Origin: Pseudomonadota bacterium
Lineage (GTDB): Bacteria > Pseudomonadota > Alphaproteobacteria > Acetobacterales > Acetobacteraceae
Assembly (NCBI GenBank): GCA_021845595.1
Contig: JAJZVV010000006.1
Span: 148,361-189,244 of the forward strand
Direction: 5' to 3'
Length of the DNA: 40,884 nucleotides
The translations under genes were made by a program, and so were the position numbers. Position 1 is the stretch's first letter. Each line of letters begins with the position of its first letter. Under the pieces are notes generated by a model. The model saw only the letters and a program-made list of their open reading frames with translations. It was not told the origin of the DNA and ran no database searches. This document shows, one piece after another, positions 1-8,084 of the stretch.

Positions 1-155
1 TCGCCCATCATCAGCCCGATTTCCGCCCGCCGGTCGTCCCAGCCGAGCGCGAGGTAGCCGGCCGAAGTGCCGATGAAGGCGAGAACGTAGAGCAGCGAAA
101 GACGCAGCAGCAGCGGCCGCTCGAGCGAGGGCGCCTGGGCGCGGAACAGCGTCAC
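1..155 (-). CDS. Sensor histidine kinase, N-terminal fragment (runs off window)
   Basis: Only the first 51 codons are present. The GTG start at 155 overlaps the stop of the upstream response regulator (GTGA), the tight coupling expected of a two-component pair. After about 12 mostly polar residues there is a hydrophobic stretch (roughly residues 13-36, containing LLYVLAFIGTSAGYLAL) that should be the first membrane segment, followed by a charged DDRR. The sensor, HAMP and kinase domains would lie outside the window. The kinase assignment therefore rests on the hydrophobic N-terminus and on the coupling to an OmpR-class regulator; no catalytic motif is visible. Confidence 0.7.
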   Translation of the reverse strand, partial: MTLFRAQAPSLERPLLLRLSLLYVLAFIGTSAGYLALGWDDRRAEIGLMMG

Positions 156-835
156 GGCGCCGGCTCGCCGGTGCGCAGCAGATAGCCGACGCCACGCACG
201 ACGCGGATGTTCGTCGCGCTGCCGGCTTCGCGCAGGCGCCGGCGCAGGCGCGAGACATGGACTTCTATGACGTTGGAATCCGGTTCGCTATCGAAACCAT
301 ACAGCGCCTCCAGAAGGCGCTCGCGCGTCACCACCCGCTCCGGCGCGCGCAGCAGCACCTCGAGCACGCTGAGCTCGCGCCGCGACAGCATCACCGGCTG
401 ACCCTCGACGGCGAGCTGCGGCGCGGTGGTGTCGAAGGCGAGATCGCCATACTCAATGACGCCGCGGCCGAGCCCGCCGGGCCGGCGCAGCACCGCGCGC
501 AGGCGGGCGTGCATCTCCTCGAAGGCGAACGGCTTGATGAGATAGTCGTCGACGCCGCGATCCAGCCCCTGGACCCGGTCCGCCAGCGCGTCGCGGGCGG
601 TGATCGCCATCACCGGCGGCGCCTCGCCGCGTTCGCGCAGCAGTTTGAGCAGCGTCAGCCCCTCGCCGTCCGGCAACTGGCGATCCAGCAGCACGGCGTC
701 GTAGGTGGCGACGCGCACGCTCGCCGCCGCATCCGCCAGCGTGTGCGCCAGATCCACCGCATAGCCAGCCCGCTCCAGGCTCGCCTTGATCATCTCGGCG
801 AGATCCCGCTCGTCCTCCACGACGAGGATACGCAT
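152..835 (-). CDS. OmpR/PhoB-family response regulator
   Basis: This 227-residue protein has the two-domain layout of OmpR-class regulators. The receiver domain (about 1-115) shows the acidic pocket after VVEDE, the phospho-acceptor Asp51 in LLDRQLPDG, Thr79 and the conserved Lys101 in IKPF. The C-terminal winged helix (about 128-220) contains SRRELSVLEVLL and ends with VRGVGYLL, the usual recognition-helix and wing signature. It should be phosphorylated by the kinase that overlaps its 3' end and act as a DNA-binding transcription factor. Sequence style is closest to the QseB/PmrA/TctD group, but the stimulus cannot be read from the sequence. A GGGAG lies upstream of the ATG at 835. Confidence 0.93.
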   Translation of the reverse strand: MRILVVEDERDLAEMIKASLERAGYAVDLAHTLADAAASVRVATYDAVLLDRQLPDGEGLTLLKLLRERGEAPPVMAITARDALADRVQGLDRGVDDYLIKPFAFEEMHARLRAVLRRPGGLGRGVIEYGDLAFDTTAPQLAVEGQPVMLSRRELSVLEVLLRAPERVVTRERLLEALYGFDSEPDSNVIEVHVSRLRRRLREAGSATNIRVVRGVGYLLRTGEPAP

Positions 836-912
836 GAACTCGGCTCACTCCCCACGCCAGGACGAAGATGCTAGGGCAGTGCGTACCGCAGCACAACGCG
901 GGCCGCTCGGCA

Positions 913-2025
913 TCAGTCGATGGCGGCGTGAATCAGGTTGCTGACCCGGTCCATCCGGGCCGAGTGCCACGGATCGGCGGCGACATGGTTGGTGATGTAG
1001 GCGAAGGACACGCCGCTGACCGGGTCCGCCCAGCAATAGGAGGAGCCGATGCCGCCATGGCCGAACGCCTCCGCCGGGGCCAGCGCGCCGAGCCCGCGCG
1101 CGTGCGGACCCAGCCCGCGCGCATGCGGCCCGAGCCCGCGATGCATCGGCAGGCCCATGTAATGGTCGATCTGCTCGCCGGAGAAATCCCGCGTGACGAA
1201 GGCGACGAGGCGCGGCGAGAACAGCCGCACGTCGCCGAGCCGGCCCTTGCCGAGCATCATCTGGTAGAACGCCGCCATGCCGCGCGCGGTGCCGAAGCCG
1301 CCGCCGCCGGGCACGCCGGCTGAGCGGAATTCCGCCGAATTGTCGGCGATGCGGTTGAGCTCGGGGGCGGCGGAAATATCGGCGCAGCGCGCCTGCGCCG
1401 CCGCCGGCACGCCGACCATGAGATCGTTGGCGAGGCCGAGGGGCGCGATCACCGTCTCGCGGATCACGTCGCGATAGTCGAGCCCGGTCACCGCCTCGAT
1501 CACCATCGCCAGCGTGTAGTGCGCCGAGAGCCCGTGATAGTGCATGCGCGACCCGGGGGTCCATTCGAGCGAGAACTCGCAGACCTCGGCGCGCATGCGG
1601 GCATGGTCCGCCCACGCCTCGCGGCTGACCACGGCGGAGGGATAGCCGGCCTGGTGGGTGGTGACGTCGTAGAGGGTGATGTCGCCTTTGCCGCGGTTGG
1701 CGAACTCCGGCAGATGGTCGGCGACGCGGTCTGAAAAGGAGAGCTCGCCCTGTTCCACCAGCGCCCAGACCGCGGCCATGGTGAGGATTTTGGTGTTCGA
1801 ATAGAGCAGCCACAGCGTGTCGTCGGCGGCCGGCGTGCCGGCGCGGGCGTGGCCGTAGCTGCGCGCGAAGGCGAGCTTGCCGTGCCGGGCGAGCGCGATC
1901 TGGCAGCCGGGAAACCTTCCCTCCTCCAGATGGCGCAGGATCAGCCGGTCCAGCGCGGCGAGCGGCGCGGGGGCGAAGCCGAGCGCCTCGGGCGTGGCGG
2001 CGGCGAGCGGGAAAGCGTGGCTCAT
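913..2025 (-). CDS. Serine hydrolase of the class C beta-lactamase family
   Basis: The protein has 370 residues and no signal peptide, so it is probably cytoplasmic. It has the S-x-x-K nucleophile motif at Ser76-Asn-Thr-Lys79 (LYSNTKILT), a Tyr-containing segment near 160 (YHGLSAHY), and a late HGG box (FGHGGIGSS) that replaces the KTG triad. This family covers esterases, amidases and D-aminopeptidases more often than true beta-lactamases, so the substrate is open. The gene starts 10 bp after an SDR gene on the same strand, with a GAGGGG ribosome site overlapping the SDR stop, so the two form an operon. Oddly, an in-frame 21-bp tandem duplication gives a doubled GLGPHAR heptapeptide near residues 295-315. 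Confidence 0.85.
   Translation of the reverse strand: MSHAFPLAAATPEALGFAPAPLAALDRLILRHLEEGRFPGCQIALARHGKLAFARSYGHARAGTPAADDTLWLLYSNTKILTMAAVWALVEQGELSFSDRVADHLPEFANRGKGDITLYDVTTHQAGYPSAVVSREAWADHARMRAEVCEFSLEWTPGSRMHYHGLSAHYTLAMVIEAVTGLDYRDVIRETVIAPLGLANDLMVGVPAAAQARCADISAAPELNRIADNSAEFRSAGVPGGGGFGTARGMAAFYQMMLGKGRLGDVRLFSPRLVAFVTRDFSGEQIDHYMGLPMHRGLGPHARGLGPHARGLGALAPAEAFGHGGIGSSYCWADPVSGVSFAYITNHVAADPWHSARMDRVSNLIHAAID
1089..1142 (-). repeat. In-frame 21-bp tandem duplication inside the serine hydrolase
   Basis: Read on the minus strand, this stretch encodes GLGPHAR twice, then GLG again. The copies differ at a few wobble positions. The period is a multiple of three, so the frame is preserved and the loop is simply lengthened by seven residues. 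Confidence 0.6.
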
Positions 2026-2035
2026 GGCCGGCCCC

Positions 2036-2794
2036 TCAGCCGCGGCCGACGAACGGCATTTTCGTCGCCATCACGGTGACGAACTGCACGTTCGAGGCCA
2101 GCGGCATGCCGGCCATGAACACGATGGTCTGGCCGACATGGTTGACATCCATCAGCGGCTCGACGGCGATGGTGCCGTTGGCCTGCGGCACGCCCTTGGC
2201 CATGCGCGAGGCCATCTCCGTCTCGGCGTTGCCGATGTCGATCTGGCCGCAGGCGATGTCGTATTTCCGCCCGTCCAGCGAGAGCGACTTGGTCAGGCCG
2301 GTGATGGCGTGCTTGGTCGAGGTGTAGGGCGCCGAATTGGGCCGCGGCGCGTGGGCGGAGATCGAGCCGTTGTTGATGATGCGCCCGCCGCGCGGGGTCT
2401 GGTCCTTCATCACCCGGAACGCCGCCTGGGCGCAGAGGAACGAGCCGGTGAGATTGATGGCGACCACGTTCGCCCATTGTTCGTAGGTGAGGTCTTCGAG
2501 ATTGATGCCCGGCGCGTTGACGCCGGCATTGTTGAACAGCAGATCCAGCCGGCCGAACCGGCGCTTCGTTTCGGCGAACAGCGCACCGACCGAGGCCGGA
2601 TCCGCGACATCGGTGGCGATCGGCGCCGCCTGGCCGGCGAGGCCCTTGGCGCGGGCGGCGGTTTCCTCCAGCGCATCGAGCCGCCGGCCGGCGAGCACGA
2701 CGGTCCACCCGGCACCGATCAGCGCCAACGCCGAAGCCCGCCCGACGCCACTGCCGGCACCGGTGACGATTGCGATTCCGGGCGTGCTGCTCAT
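2036..2794 (-). CDS. SDR-family oxidoreductase
   Basis: This 252-residue classical short-chain dehydrogenase/reductase starts with a Rossmann fold carrying TGAGSGVG near the N-terminus. It then has NNAG, the catalytic Ser in NNGSIS, and Tyr-Thr-Ser-Thr-Lys (the YxxxK pair). I chose the ATG at 2794 rather than one 36 bp upstream, because GGGAGAGGAAAC sits directly before it. NAD(P)-dependent oxidation of an alcohol or reduction of a ketone is expected, but SDR substrate specificity cannot be read from motifs. It is transcribed together with the downstream serine hydrolase (10-bp gap), which hints at an ester or lactone whose alcohol part is then oxidised. Confidence 0.88.
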   Translation of the reverse strand: MSSTPGIAIVTGAGSGVGRASALALIGAGWTVVLAGRRLDALEETAARAKGLAGQAAPIATDVADPASVGALFAETKRRFGRLDLLFNNAGVNAPGINLEDLTYEQWANVVAINLTGSFLCAQAAFRVMKDQTPRGGRIINNGSISAHAPRPNSAPYTSTKHAITGLTKSLSLDGRKYDIACGQIDIGNAETEMASRMAKGVPQANGTIAVEPLMDVNHVGQTIVFMAGMPLASNVQFVTVMATKMPFVGRG

Positions 2795-3246
2795 GATCCG
2801 TTTCCTCTCCCAATGCTTCGCGCCCGGCATGTTCGGCGGCCGGCGCCACGCTGCGCCCGAAGCTAATCCAGGGGGGACAGCGACGCAAACCGCCGCGGCG
2901 CACGGCGCCGGGCTCCGGCAGGCTCGCCGGCGACACCCGCGGGGGAGGCGAGCGTTGCCGGTGTGAGCTGCGGATCGGGGGGGCTACCCCGCACGATCCA
3001 GGTCCTGGTGGCAAGAGTCCGACGCTTCGTAGCGGGTTCGGACTACCGCAACGGGTGGGAAGACGCTCGTCCGGTTTGTTTGGCAGAGACGCGAGGACCG
3101 GACATTCGCACCGGACTTCTGCAACAGGTAAGATGTTGATGTCGTTGCGTTCTCTAAGCTGTGCAGAATCCTTGAGTTGTGCAGAGAAGCCAGAAGATTA
3201 GCCGTTTGGATTAGTGTCTTGACAGCGGCACGCCATCCATATTACC
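2795..3246. other. Intergenic region between SDR and arsR-like genes
   Basis: These roughly 450 bp contain no ORF that looks coding. Composition shifts from GC-rich to more mixed sequence near 3100. I see short direct repeats (ACCGGAC twice at about 3095-3118, TGTGCAGA twice at about 3162-3186) and a perfect TTGACA at 3219-3224 that could be a -35 box for the regulator starting at 3254. The -10 match downstream is weak. Confidence 0.4.
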
Positions 3247-3260
3247 TAGCCACATGGCTA
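3247..3260. promoter_or_regulatory. 14-bp palindrome over the regulator start codon (possible autoregulatory operator)
   Basis: TAGCCA-CA-TGGCTA is a perfect inverted repeat spanning the ATG at 3254. ArsR-family repressors often bind short dyads at their own promoters. The placement on the start codon would also let an RNA hairpin mask translation. The site is seen in the sequence; the binding is inferred. Confidence 0.35.
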
Positions 3261-3595
3261 ACTTAGATCACGTTTTTCATTCGCTCGCGGACAGCACTCG
3301 CCGCGCCGTAATTGCGCAACTCGCGAGTGGCCCGGCCAGCATCGGCGATCTCGCGCAGCACCATCACATGGCTCTTCCAAGCTTCTTGAAGCACATCCGG
3401 GTGCTCGAACAGAGCGAGATAGTCATTTCCAGGAAAAGGGGGCGGGTCCGCATTTGCGAATTACGCCCCGACGCGCTGACGGCGGCGCAAGGCTGGCTCG
3501 AACAGGAGCGGCGCAAGTGGGTCACCCGCTTGGATCAGCTCGATGCCTTTATTGAAACACTGGCTGCAAAGGAGAAGACCAATGGAAAAGAATGA
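3254..3595 (+). CDS. ArsR-family winged-helix transcriptional regulator
   Basis: This 113-residue protein begins with the helix [21 protein letters not shown] typical of ArsR repressors. A helix-turn-helix (about residues 28-55, with SIGDLAQ and [12 protein letters not shown]) and a beta wing ([13 protein letters not shown]) follow. No metal-binding ELCVCDL-type Cys motif is present, so it belongs to the non-metal group that is usually paired with an AHSA1/SRPBCC protein. That is exactly the partner found here, overlapping its last 14 bases. The pair is less GC-rich than its neighbours, which may point to recent acquisition. Confidence 0.9.
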   Translation: MANLDHVFHSLADSTRRAVIAQLASGPASIGDLAQHHHMALPSFLKHIRVLEQSEIVISRKRGRVRICELRPDALTAAQGWLEQERRKWVTRLDQLDAFIETLAAKEKTNGKE

Positions 3596-4049
3596 TGAGC
3601 TCGATCTTCTGCTCGAACGCACGGTAAAGGCCACCCCCGCCCAGCTCTGGCGCGCTTGGACAGAGCCAGAGTTGTTGAAACAATGGTTTGCGCCGAAGCC
3701 CTACGGCGTGGCCAAAGTGGAGGTTGACCTCGTGCCGGGTGGTGCATTCAGCATTGTGATGCGATCACCAGAAGGGAACATTTTTCCTGAAAGGTCGGGC
3801 TGTATTCTTGTTGTCGATCCGCAGCGTCGCTTGGTCTGGACGGATGGCCTCGGTCCGCTGTATCGGCCGAACGCGGAAGCCTTCATGACGGCGGAAATCA
3901 CGATGGAAGCCGTGGAGGACGGGACGCGCTATCAGGCGCTTGTACGTCACAAAAGCCCGGAAGATCGGAAGAAGCACGAGGACATGGGCTTCTTCCAAGG
4001 ATGGGGCACATGCCTGACCCAACTCGATGAGCTGGCCTCGAAGCTCTGA
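3582..4049 (+). CDS. SRPBCC (AHSA1/START-like) domain protein
   Basis: The protein has 155 residues from the ATG at 3582, which has an AAAGGAGA ribosome site and overlaps the regulator stop by 14 bp. The domain shows family signatures: the early [20 protein letters not shown] helix, WFAPKPY, a VPGGAF turn, and a C-terminal helix with [22 protein letters not shown] folds form a deep hydrophobic pocket for small ligands. In ArsR-AHSA1 pairs the function is mostly unknown and ligand sensing or stress tolerance is suspected. No catalytic residues can be assigned. Confidence 0.88.
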   Translation: MEKNDELDLLLERTVKATPAQLWRAWTEPELLKQWFAPKPYGVAKVEVDLVPGGAFSIVMRSPEGNIFPERSGCILVVDPQRRLVWTDGLGPLYRPNAEAFMTAEITMEAVEDGTRYQALVRHKSPEDRKKHEDMGFFQGWGTCLTQLDELASKL

Positions 4050-4332
4050 GCGTAACGCGCGAGCCGTCTCTCGGCGGCCCTGCTCGGTTCGCATCGTGCT
4101 GAAAAAGTCTTGATTTACGCACCACGTGTTCGGATAGCCCTTCGGCACGCCGATGCGCACAGTGTCCGCTTTCCGAAACTCGTTTGGGTCTGTGCAATGG
4201 CGTGGTTGGATCGACTCCGGCCGCACACTACCGGCACGGAGCGCCAGAGTGCTACCATGAGCGTCGCCGAGCCAAGCCGGCAGAGCCGCCGCATGAGGGC
4301 ATCTGCGCGGATGGTTTGGACAGGAGCATCCG
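4050..4332. other. Intergenic region without a supported gene
   Basis: I find no coding sequence I can defend. A motif TGCTGAAAAAGTC near 4098 resembles insertion-sequence ends I have seen in alphaproteobacteria, but no transposase or partner repeat is visible. AGGAG at 4322-4326 lies 9 bp before the first ATG of the tandem repeat that follows. Confidence 0.3.
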
Positions 4333-4395
4333 CTGATGTGCCAGTTCTGCTGATGTGCCAGTTCTGCTGATGTGCCAGTTCTGCTGATGTGCCAG
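4333..4395 (+). repeat. 17-bp tandem repeat, 3.7 copies, each a mini-ORF
   Basis: The unit CTGATGTGCCAGTTCTG occurs three times in full (4333, 4350, 4367), then once as its first 12 bases (4384). Each unit carries ATG-TGC-CAG-TTC-TGC-TGA (Met-Cys-Gln-Phe-Cys-stop). Each TGA shares its A with the next ATG, so starts fall at 4336, 4353, 4370 and 4387. The last ATG opens a 69-codon ORF beginning MCQHC. Whether this is a translated leader array or slippage-derived repeat DNA cannot be told from the sequence. Confidence 0.85.
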
Positions 4396-4596
4396 CACTG
4401 CCGCTTCGCCCCCTCGGCTGCGGACCGCGACCGCGTTCTCCAGCTCCTGGCCATGATCGAACATCCGGATGCGCTGCCCGCCGAGGCCGTTCTTCGGATT
4501 GCCGGTAGGTTGCTGGCATGGGCCGGGCAGCCGGGGTCTGGCCTGCGATGCGAGGGCGTGACGCCGAGCGCGGCTTCGCGGGGCGATGTGGCATAG
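4387..4596 (+). CDS. Small ORF downstream of the mini-ORF repeat, unknown function
   Basis: This is a 69-codon ORF starting MCQHC and ending 12 bp before the M20 hydrolase gene. The middle (AADRDRVLQLLAMIEHPDA, then EAVLRIAGRLLAWAG) reads like two amphipathic helices, unlike the arginine-rich shadows of neighbouring frames. I do not recognise a family. The start is not certain because three upstream copies of the same start region end after five codons each. It could be a real small protein, or the remaining 3' end of a larger gene whose 5' part was replaced by the repeat. Confidence 0.3.
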   Translation: MCQHCRFAPSAADRDRVLQLLAMIEHPDALPAEAVLRIAGRLLAWAGQPGSGLRCEGVTPSAASRGDVA

Positions 4597-4608
4597 GAGG
4601 AAACCGTC

Positions 4609-5874
4609 ATGCAAAAGGACCCGGCGCTTCACGGTCTGCCCGATCCGTCGCCCGCGCTGCTGGCGGAGCTGGTGGGGGTCTATCGGGACCTGCACGCCAA
4701 TCCCGAGCTCTCGATGCAGGAGAAGCGCACGGCCGGGATAGCGGCCACGTGGCTGCGGCGGTGCGGCTACGACGTCACCGAAGGCATCGGCGGCACCGGC
4801 GTGGTCGGGCTGCTGCGCAACGGCGACGGGCCGACCGTGCTGATGCGCGCCGACATGGACGCCCTTCCGATCAAGGAAAGCACCGGCCTGGACTATGCCA
4901 GCGACCGAACCGGCACCGACCGGTTCGGCCAGGCGACGTCGATCGCGCATGCCTGCGGCCACGACATGCATGTCGTCTGGCTGATGGGCGCGACGCAGAT
5001 TCTCGCGGACAACCGCAGTGCCTGGCGCGGCACGGTGATGGCGGTGTTTCAGCCGGGCGAGGAGACCGGCCAGGGCGCGCGGGCGATGATCGAGGACGGC
5101 ATGGTGAAGCGCTTCCCGAAGCCGGATGTCTGCCTCGGCCAGCACGTGATGCCGCTGCCGGCCGGAGAGATCGGCTGGCGCGCCGGCACCATGCTCTCGG
5201 CGGGCGACAGTTGGGAGGTGACGCTGTTCGGCCGCGGCGCGCATGGCTCGATGCCGCAGAAAAGCGTCGATCCCGTGGTGATGGCGGCGGCAGCGGTCAT
5301 GCGCCTGCAAACGGTGGTCTCGCGCGAGGTGGCGATGACCGATTCCGCCGTGGTCACGGTGGGCACCATGCAGGCCGGCACGAACGAGAACATCATCCCC
5401 GACCGCGCTTTGCTGCGGCTCAACGTCCGCACCTTCAAGGACGAGGTGCGCGCCCGCGTGCTGGGCGCGATCAAGCGCGTTCTGGAGGCGGAAGCCGCAG
5501 CGTCCGGCGCGCCGAAACCGCCCGCGTTCTCGGTGCTGAGCGAGTTCCCGCTGACCCGCAACGACGCGGCGGCAACGCGGAAAATTGTCGCGGCGCTGGA
5601 ACAGCGGTTCGGCAGCGCGCGGGTGCGCGAGGTGGGGCCGGCCACGGCGAGCGAGGATTTCGGCCTGTTCGGCACGGCCTGGAACGTGCCGTCCGTGTTC
5701 TGGGTGGTCGGCGGCATCGACCCCGAAACCTATCGAACGGCCGAGAAAGCGGGAAAGGTCGACGAACTGCCGGCCAATCACGCCCCGAATTTCGCACCGG
5801 TGATCGACCCCACCTTGGGCACCGGCATCGCGACCATGCTCGCCGCCGCCGGCGCCTGGCTGCAACCGGCGTGA
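4609..5874 (+). CDS. M20-family metallo-amidohydrolase (cytoplasmic)
   Basis: The protein has 421 residues. It has the M20D amidohydrolase pattern: RADMDALPI (80-88), the Cys-Gly-His metal site AHACGHDMH (Cys116, His118), the catalytic Glu pair in QPGEETGQG (Glu151-Glu152), His179 in LGQHVMPLP, a dimerisation domain with GRGAHGSMP, and a late NHAPNF His. AGGAGG precedes the ATG. Family members hydrolyse N-acyl or N-aroyl amino acids (hippurate, N-acetyl amino acids, indole-3-acetyl conjugates). No signal peptide is present, in contrast to the second M20 enzyme at 29005. The substrate is unknown. Confidence 0.9.
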   Translation: MQKDPALHGLPDPSPALLAELVGVYRDLHANPELSMQEKRTAGIAATWLRRCGYDVTEGIGGTGVVGLLRNGDGPTVLMRADMDALPIKESTGLDYASDRTGTDRFGQATSIAHACGHDMHVVWLMGATQILADNRSAWRGTVMAVFQPGEETGQGARAMIEDGMVKRFPKPDVCLGQHVMPLPAGEIGWRAGTMLSAGDSWEVTLFGRGAHGSMPQKSVDPVVMAAAAVMRLQTVVSREVAMTDSAVVTVGTMQAGTNENIIPDRALLRLNVRTFKDEVRARVLGAIKRVLEAEAAASGAPKPPAFSVLSEFPLTRNDAAATRKIVAALEQRFGSARVREVGPATASEDFGLFGTAWNVPSVFWVVGGIDPETYRTAEKAGKVDELPANHAPNFAPVIDPTLGTGIATMLAAAGAWLQPA

Positions 5875-6000
5875 TCCATTGATATTCACGGCGTGTTCGG
5901 TCGACTCGTAGATCTGTAATCACCGTTCGGCTGGGAGTTCCGGGACCGGAAGCCTCAGCGCGCACCATTGAAATCGCCCGCGGCGCCCTGACTTCGAAAT

Positions 6001-6027
6001 CCGGCCCGATCACCACGATCGGGCCGG
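6001..6027. terminator. Perfect 11-bp hairpin between convergent genes
   Basis: CCGGCCCGATC, a 5-nt loop (ACCAC) and the exact complement form a strong stem between the M20 gene (ending 5874) and the leftward GTPase gene (ending 6059). There is no T-run on either side, only a CCCTG repeat (about 6031-6053), so it may be a bidirectional or Rho-assisted terminator rather than a classical intrinsic one. Confidence 0.5.
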
Positions 6028-6058
6028 CCGCCCTGCCCTGCCCTGCCCTGCGCGCCGG

Positions 6059-7906
6059 TCAGAGCGCGAAGGCGTCGCGGATCGCGCGGGCGCAGTCCTC
6101 GGGCGTGGTGTGGCTGGTGTCGATGGTCAGATCATAGGTGACGCCTTCGTGGACGCGGCGATATTGCCAGCGCGCGAGGCCGATCTCCCGGTCCCCGCGC
6201 GCTCGCTCCCGCGCCTCCAGCACCTCCAATGGCGCGAACAGGCCGACGAACCGCACCTCGCACCCGGGCAGCAGCGCGCGATAGGCCTGGTCCTTCGCTT
6301 CCCCGATCATCACCTCGTCGACGATCAGATCATTCCCCTGCCCCGCCATCGCCGCGACCGCATGGCGCATGCCGGCGAGCGCCCGCGCCACGATAGGGCC
6401 GGTGCGCACGGCCAAGCACGGCCGGCCCTCCTCCTCGACCGGCTCGAACACCAGCCCCTCCGGCCGGCCAAACAGCGCCGGCGACACCATGGCGAGGAAG
6501 GAATCCAGCGCGACGTGCAGAAACGGCTTGGCCGTGATGGCCTGCAGCGCCCGCGCCACGGAACTCTTGCCGACGCTCCCGGGGCCGTTGAGGACGATGA
6601 CGGTTGGGCGGGGGGCAAGGGGTTCTCCGGGGGTGGTGGAGCGGGTGTGGCGTTGATCACTCGAATCTTTTACTTCAGATGTTCCGAAGAAATATGCTTC
6701 GGCCGCCTTCCCAACAGCTAGTGTACCCGCAGCGGCGACTCCACCCGATATTACAAGAGGCACACCAGGAACTGGTATTAACTTTATTATCTGGCGGGCG
6801 ATTTCCCGAAGGCCAAATCCTGCGCCAACATTGGCACCTGAGGCAGTCAAGTACTCGATTGCATTCTCGGTGGAAATCTGCCTACAAGAAAGACCGGCGA
6901 TGATGGCAATCATCAGAATTTGTAGCGGCCCGAGAATTGCCATATCCGAGAACGGGATCGGAGATGTGCCAATTATGCCAGCAATTACCGAAAATCTTTC
7001 TATTGTTGAAGTAGATAATTCCTTAAGTAATTGTTGACGTCCTTGAGCTTGATAGAAATCTAATTTTGCACTCTCCGGCAAATTCTTGCCTATCACTTGA
7101 GCCAAATTTTCTATGTTCCAAGTCGCCTCTTCTTCCAAAGAAAAAATTGGCAGGACTGCAAAAATATTCGCGTCATTGTCGGAGAATATCCGGCCACGGG
7201 AAGGGGCATTCGCATCTATATTGGTCCATGAACTCTCTATCTTCAGCGCGTCTGAGACAAAGTAATCCATACAATCGAGAATCTGCGCCGCCTTGCGCGG
7301 ATAGGTCTCAGGGGGCCATTCACGTGGGTTCCCTAGCGTATCCGGTCTGCTCAGCACTATGATTCGCGGGATAGTACCGCCGGCAGAGCTACTCAGTTCC
7401 TTAATTATTTCGGACATCACCCGGAGATCATTAGAAAGCGCCCTCACCTCCGGTGTCGAAATGACATGCAGGATTACATCTGGCTTTCTCGTCAGTATCT
7501 CTTGTTTGAGGACCGCTGTCGCATCTTCATCAGGCGCCCCATCAGGAGGGGAAGTTTCGAATATGCCTCTCGTGTCTATAACTAACCAGCTTGCGAATTT
7601 TTCGGGAAAATCAATCAGATGCGTACTTGCTTCCGGCGTCTGAGGTCTAACGACCCCAACTTCCACAATTTTCTTTCCTGCTAAAGCATTTAAAATGGAG
7701 GACTTACCATGACCACTTCTTCCGACAAGCATCAAGATCGGGGGACGGCTATCGTCAATCAGCTTGCGGAGCTCCTCTAGAGCTCGGCCCATTATTTGTT
7801 CGCGAGCCCAATTCCTCAGATTCTCAGGCAACGCCCCGAGCAAACTGTTGAATAAAGCATCTAAGTCTTTAACCAAAGAGCGAAGTCTATTGCGGTCGAC
7901 AGCCAT
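6059..7906 (-). CDS. GTPase-DUF697 membrane protein fused to a CPT-like kinase domain
   Basis: This 615-residue ORF joins two unrelated parts. Residues 1-415 are a P-loop GTPase: G1 GRSGHGKS (62-69), G3 DTRG (111-114) and a G4-like SRPD (186-189). A DUF697-type hydrophobic region follows (about 305-405) with two or more membrane helices. Residues 432-615 match chloramphenicol phosphotransferase-like proteins (usual length about 178): Walker A NGPGSVGKSS, ALDSFL with the probable catalytic Asp, and IGLARWQY near the end. The GTPase part is visibly AT-rich; the CPT part is GC-rich like the surrounding genome. The CPT part has no start codon of its own in frame. A run of six C at the junction makes a sequencing or mutational frameshift a real alternative. 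Confidence 0.75.
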   Translation of the reverse strand: MAVDRNRLRSLVKDLDALFNSLLGALPENLRNWAREQIMGRALEELRKLIDDSRPPILMLVGRSGHGKSSILNALAGKKIVEVGVVRPQTPEASTHLIDFPEKFASWLVIDTRGIFETSPPDGAPDEDATAVLKQEILTRKPDVILHVISTPEVRALSNDLRVMSEIIKELSSSAGGTIPRIIVLSRPDTLGNPREWPPETYPRKAAQILDCMDYFVSDALKIESSWTNIDANAPSRGRIFSDNDANIFAVLPIFSLEEEATWNIENLAQVIGKNLPESAKLDFYQAQGRQQLLKELSTSTIERFSVIAGIIGTSPIPFSDMAILGPLQILMIAIIAGLSCRQISTENAIEYLTASGANVGAGFGLREIARQIIKLIPVPGVPLVISGGVAAAGTLAVGKAAEAYFFGTSEVKDSSDQRHTRSTTPGEPLAPRPTVIVLNGPGSVGKSSVARALQAITAKPFLHVALDSFLAMVSPALFGRPEGLVFEPVEEEGRPCLAVRTGPIVARALAGMRHAVAAMAGQGNDLIVDEVMIGEAKDQAYRALLPGCEVRFVGLFAPLEVLEARERARGDREIGLARWQYRRVHEGVTYDLTIDTSHTTPEDCARAIRDAFAL

Positions 7907-8084
7907 AATTGGCTCCCCAAACAGCCAATGATCGGCCTATTCCAGCCGACATTTCCCAGATGGGCGGTCCAGTCGTCCAGACCACCGTGTAAAGATAACC
8001 TGGAAGGTTACACATCGCAATAGCGGAATGGCCGCCGACCAAGGCCATCGCGTTCGCCCGAGGATGGTCCTGGCGTTTCGCAGG

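Noticed and set aside
913-2025. Beta-lactamase resistance gene
   Set aside because: The serine hydrolase lacks a signal peptide and the KTG triad is HGG. This subgroup is mostly esterases or amidases.
4095-4130. Insertion-sequence end (TGCTGAAAAAGTC)
   Set aside because: No transposase, no matching inverted end and no target duplication could be found, so it is only mentioned as a resemblance.
4333-4395. CRISPR-like array
   Set aside because: The 17-bp units are directly adjacent with no spacers and no cas genes nearby.
6059-6660. Independent chloramphenicol resistance gene
   Set aside because: The CPT-like domain lacks its own in-frame start here, and CPT-like proteins mostly have other or unknown substrates, so resistance is not claimed.
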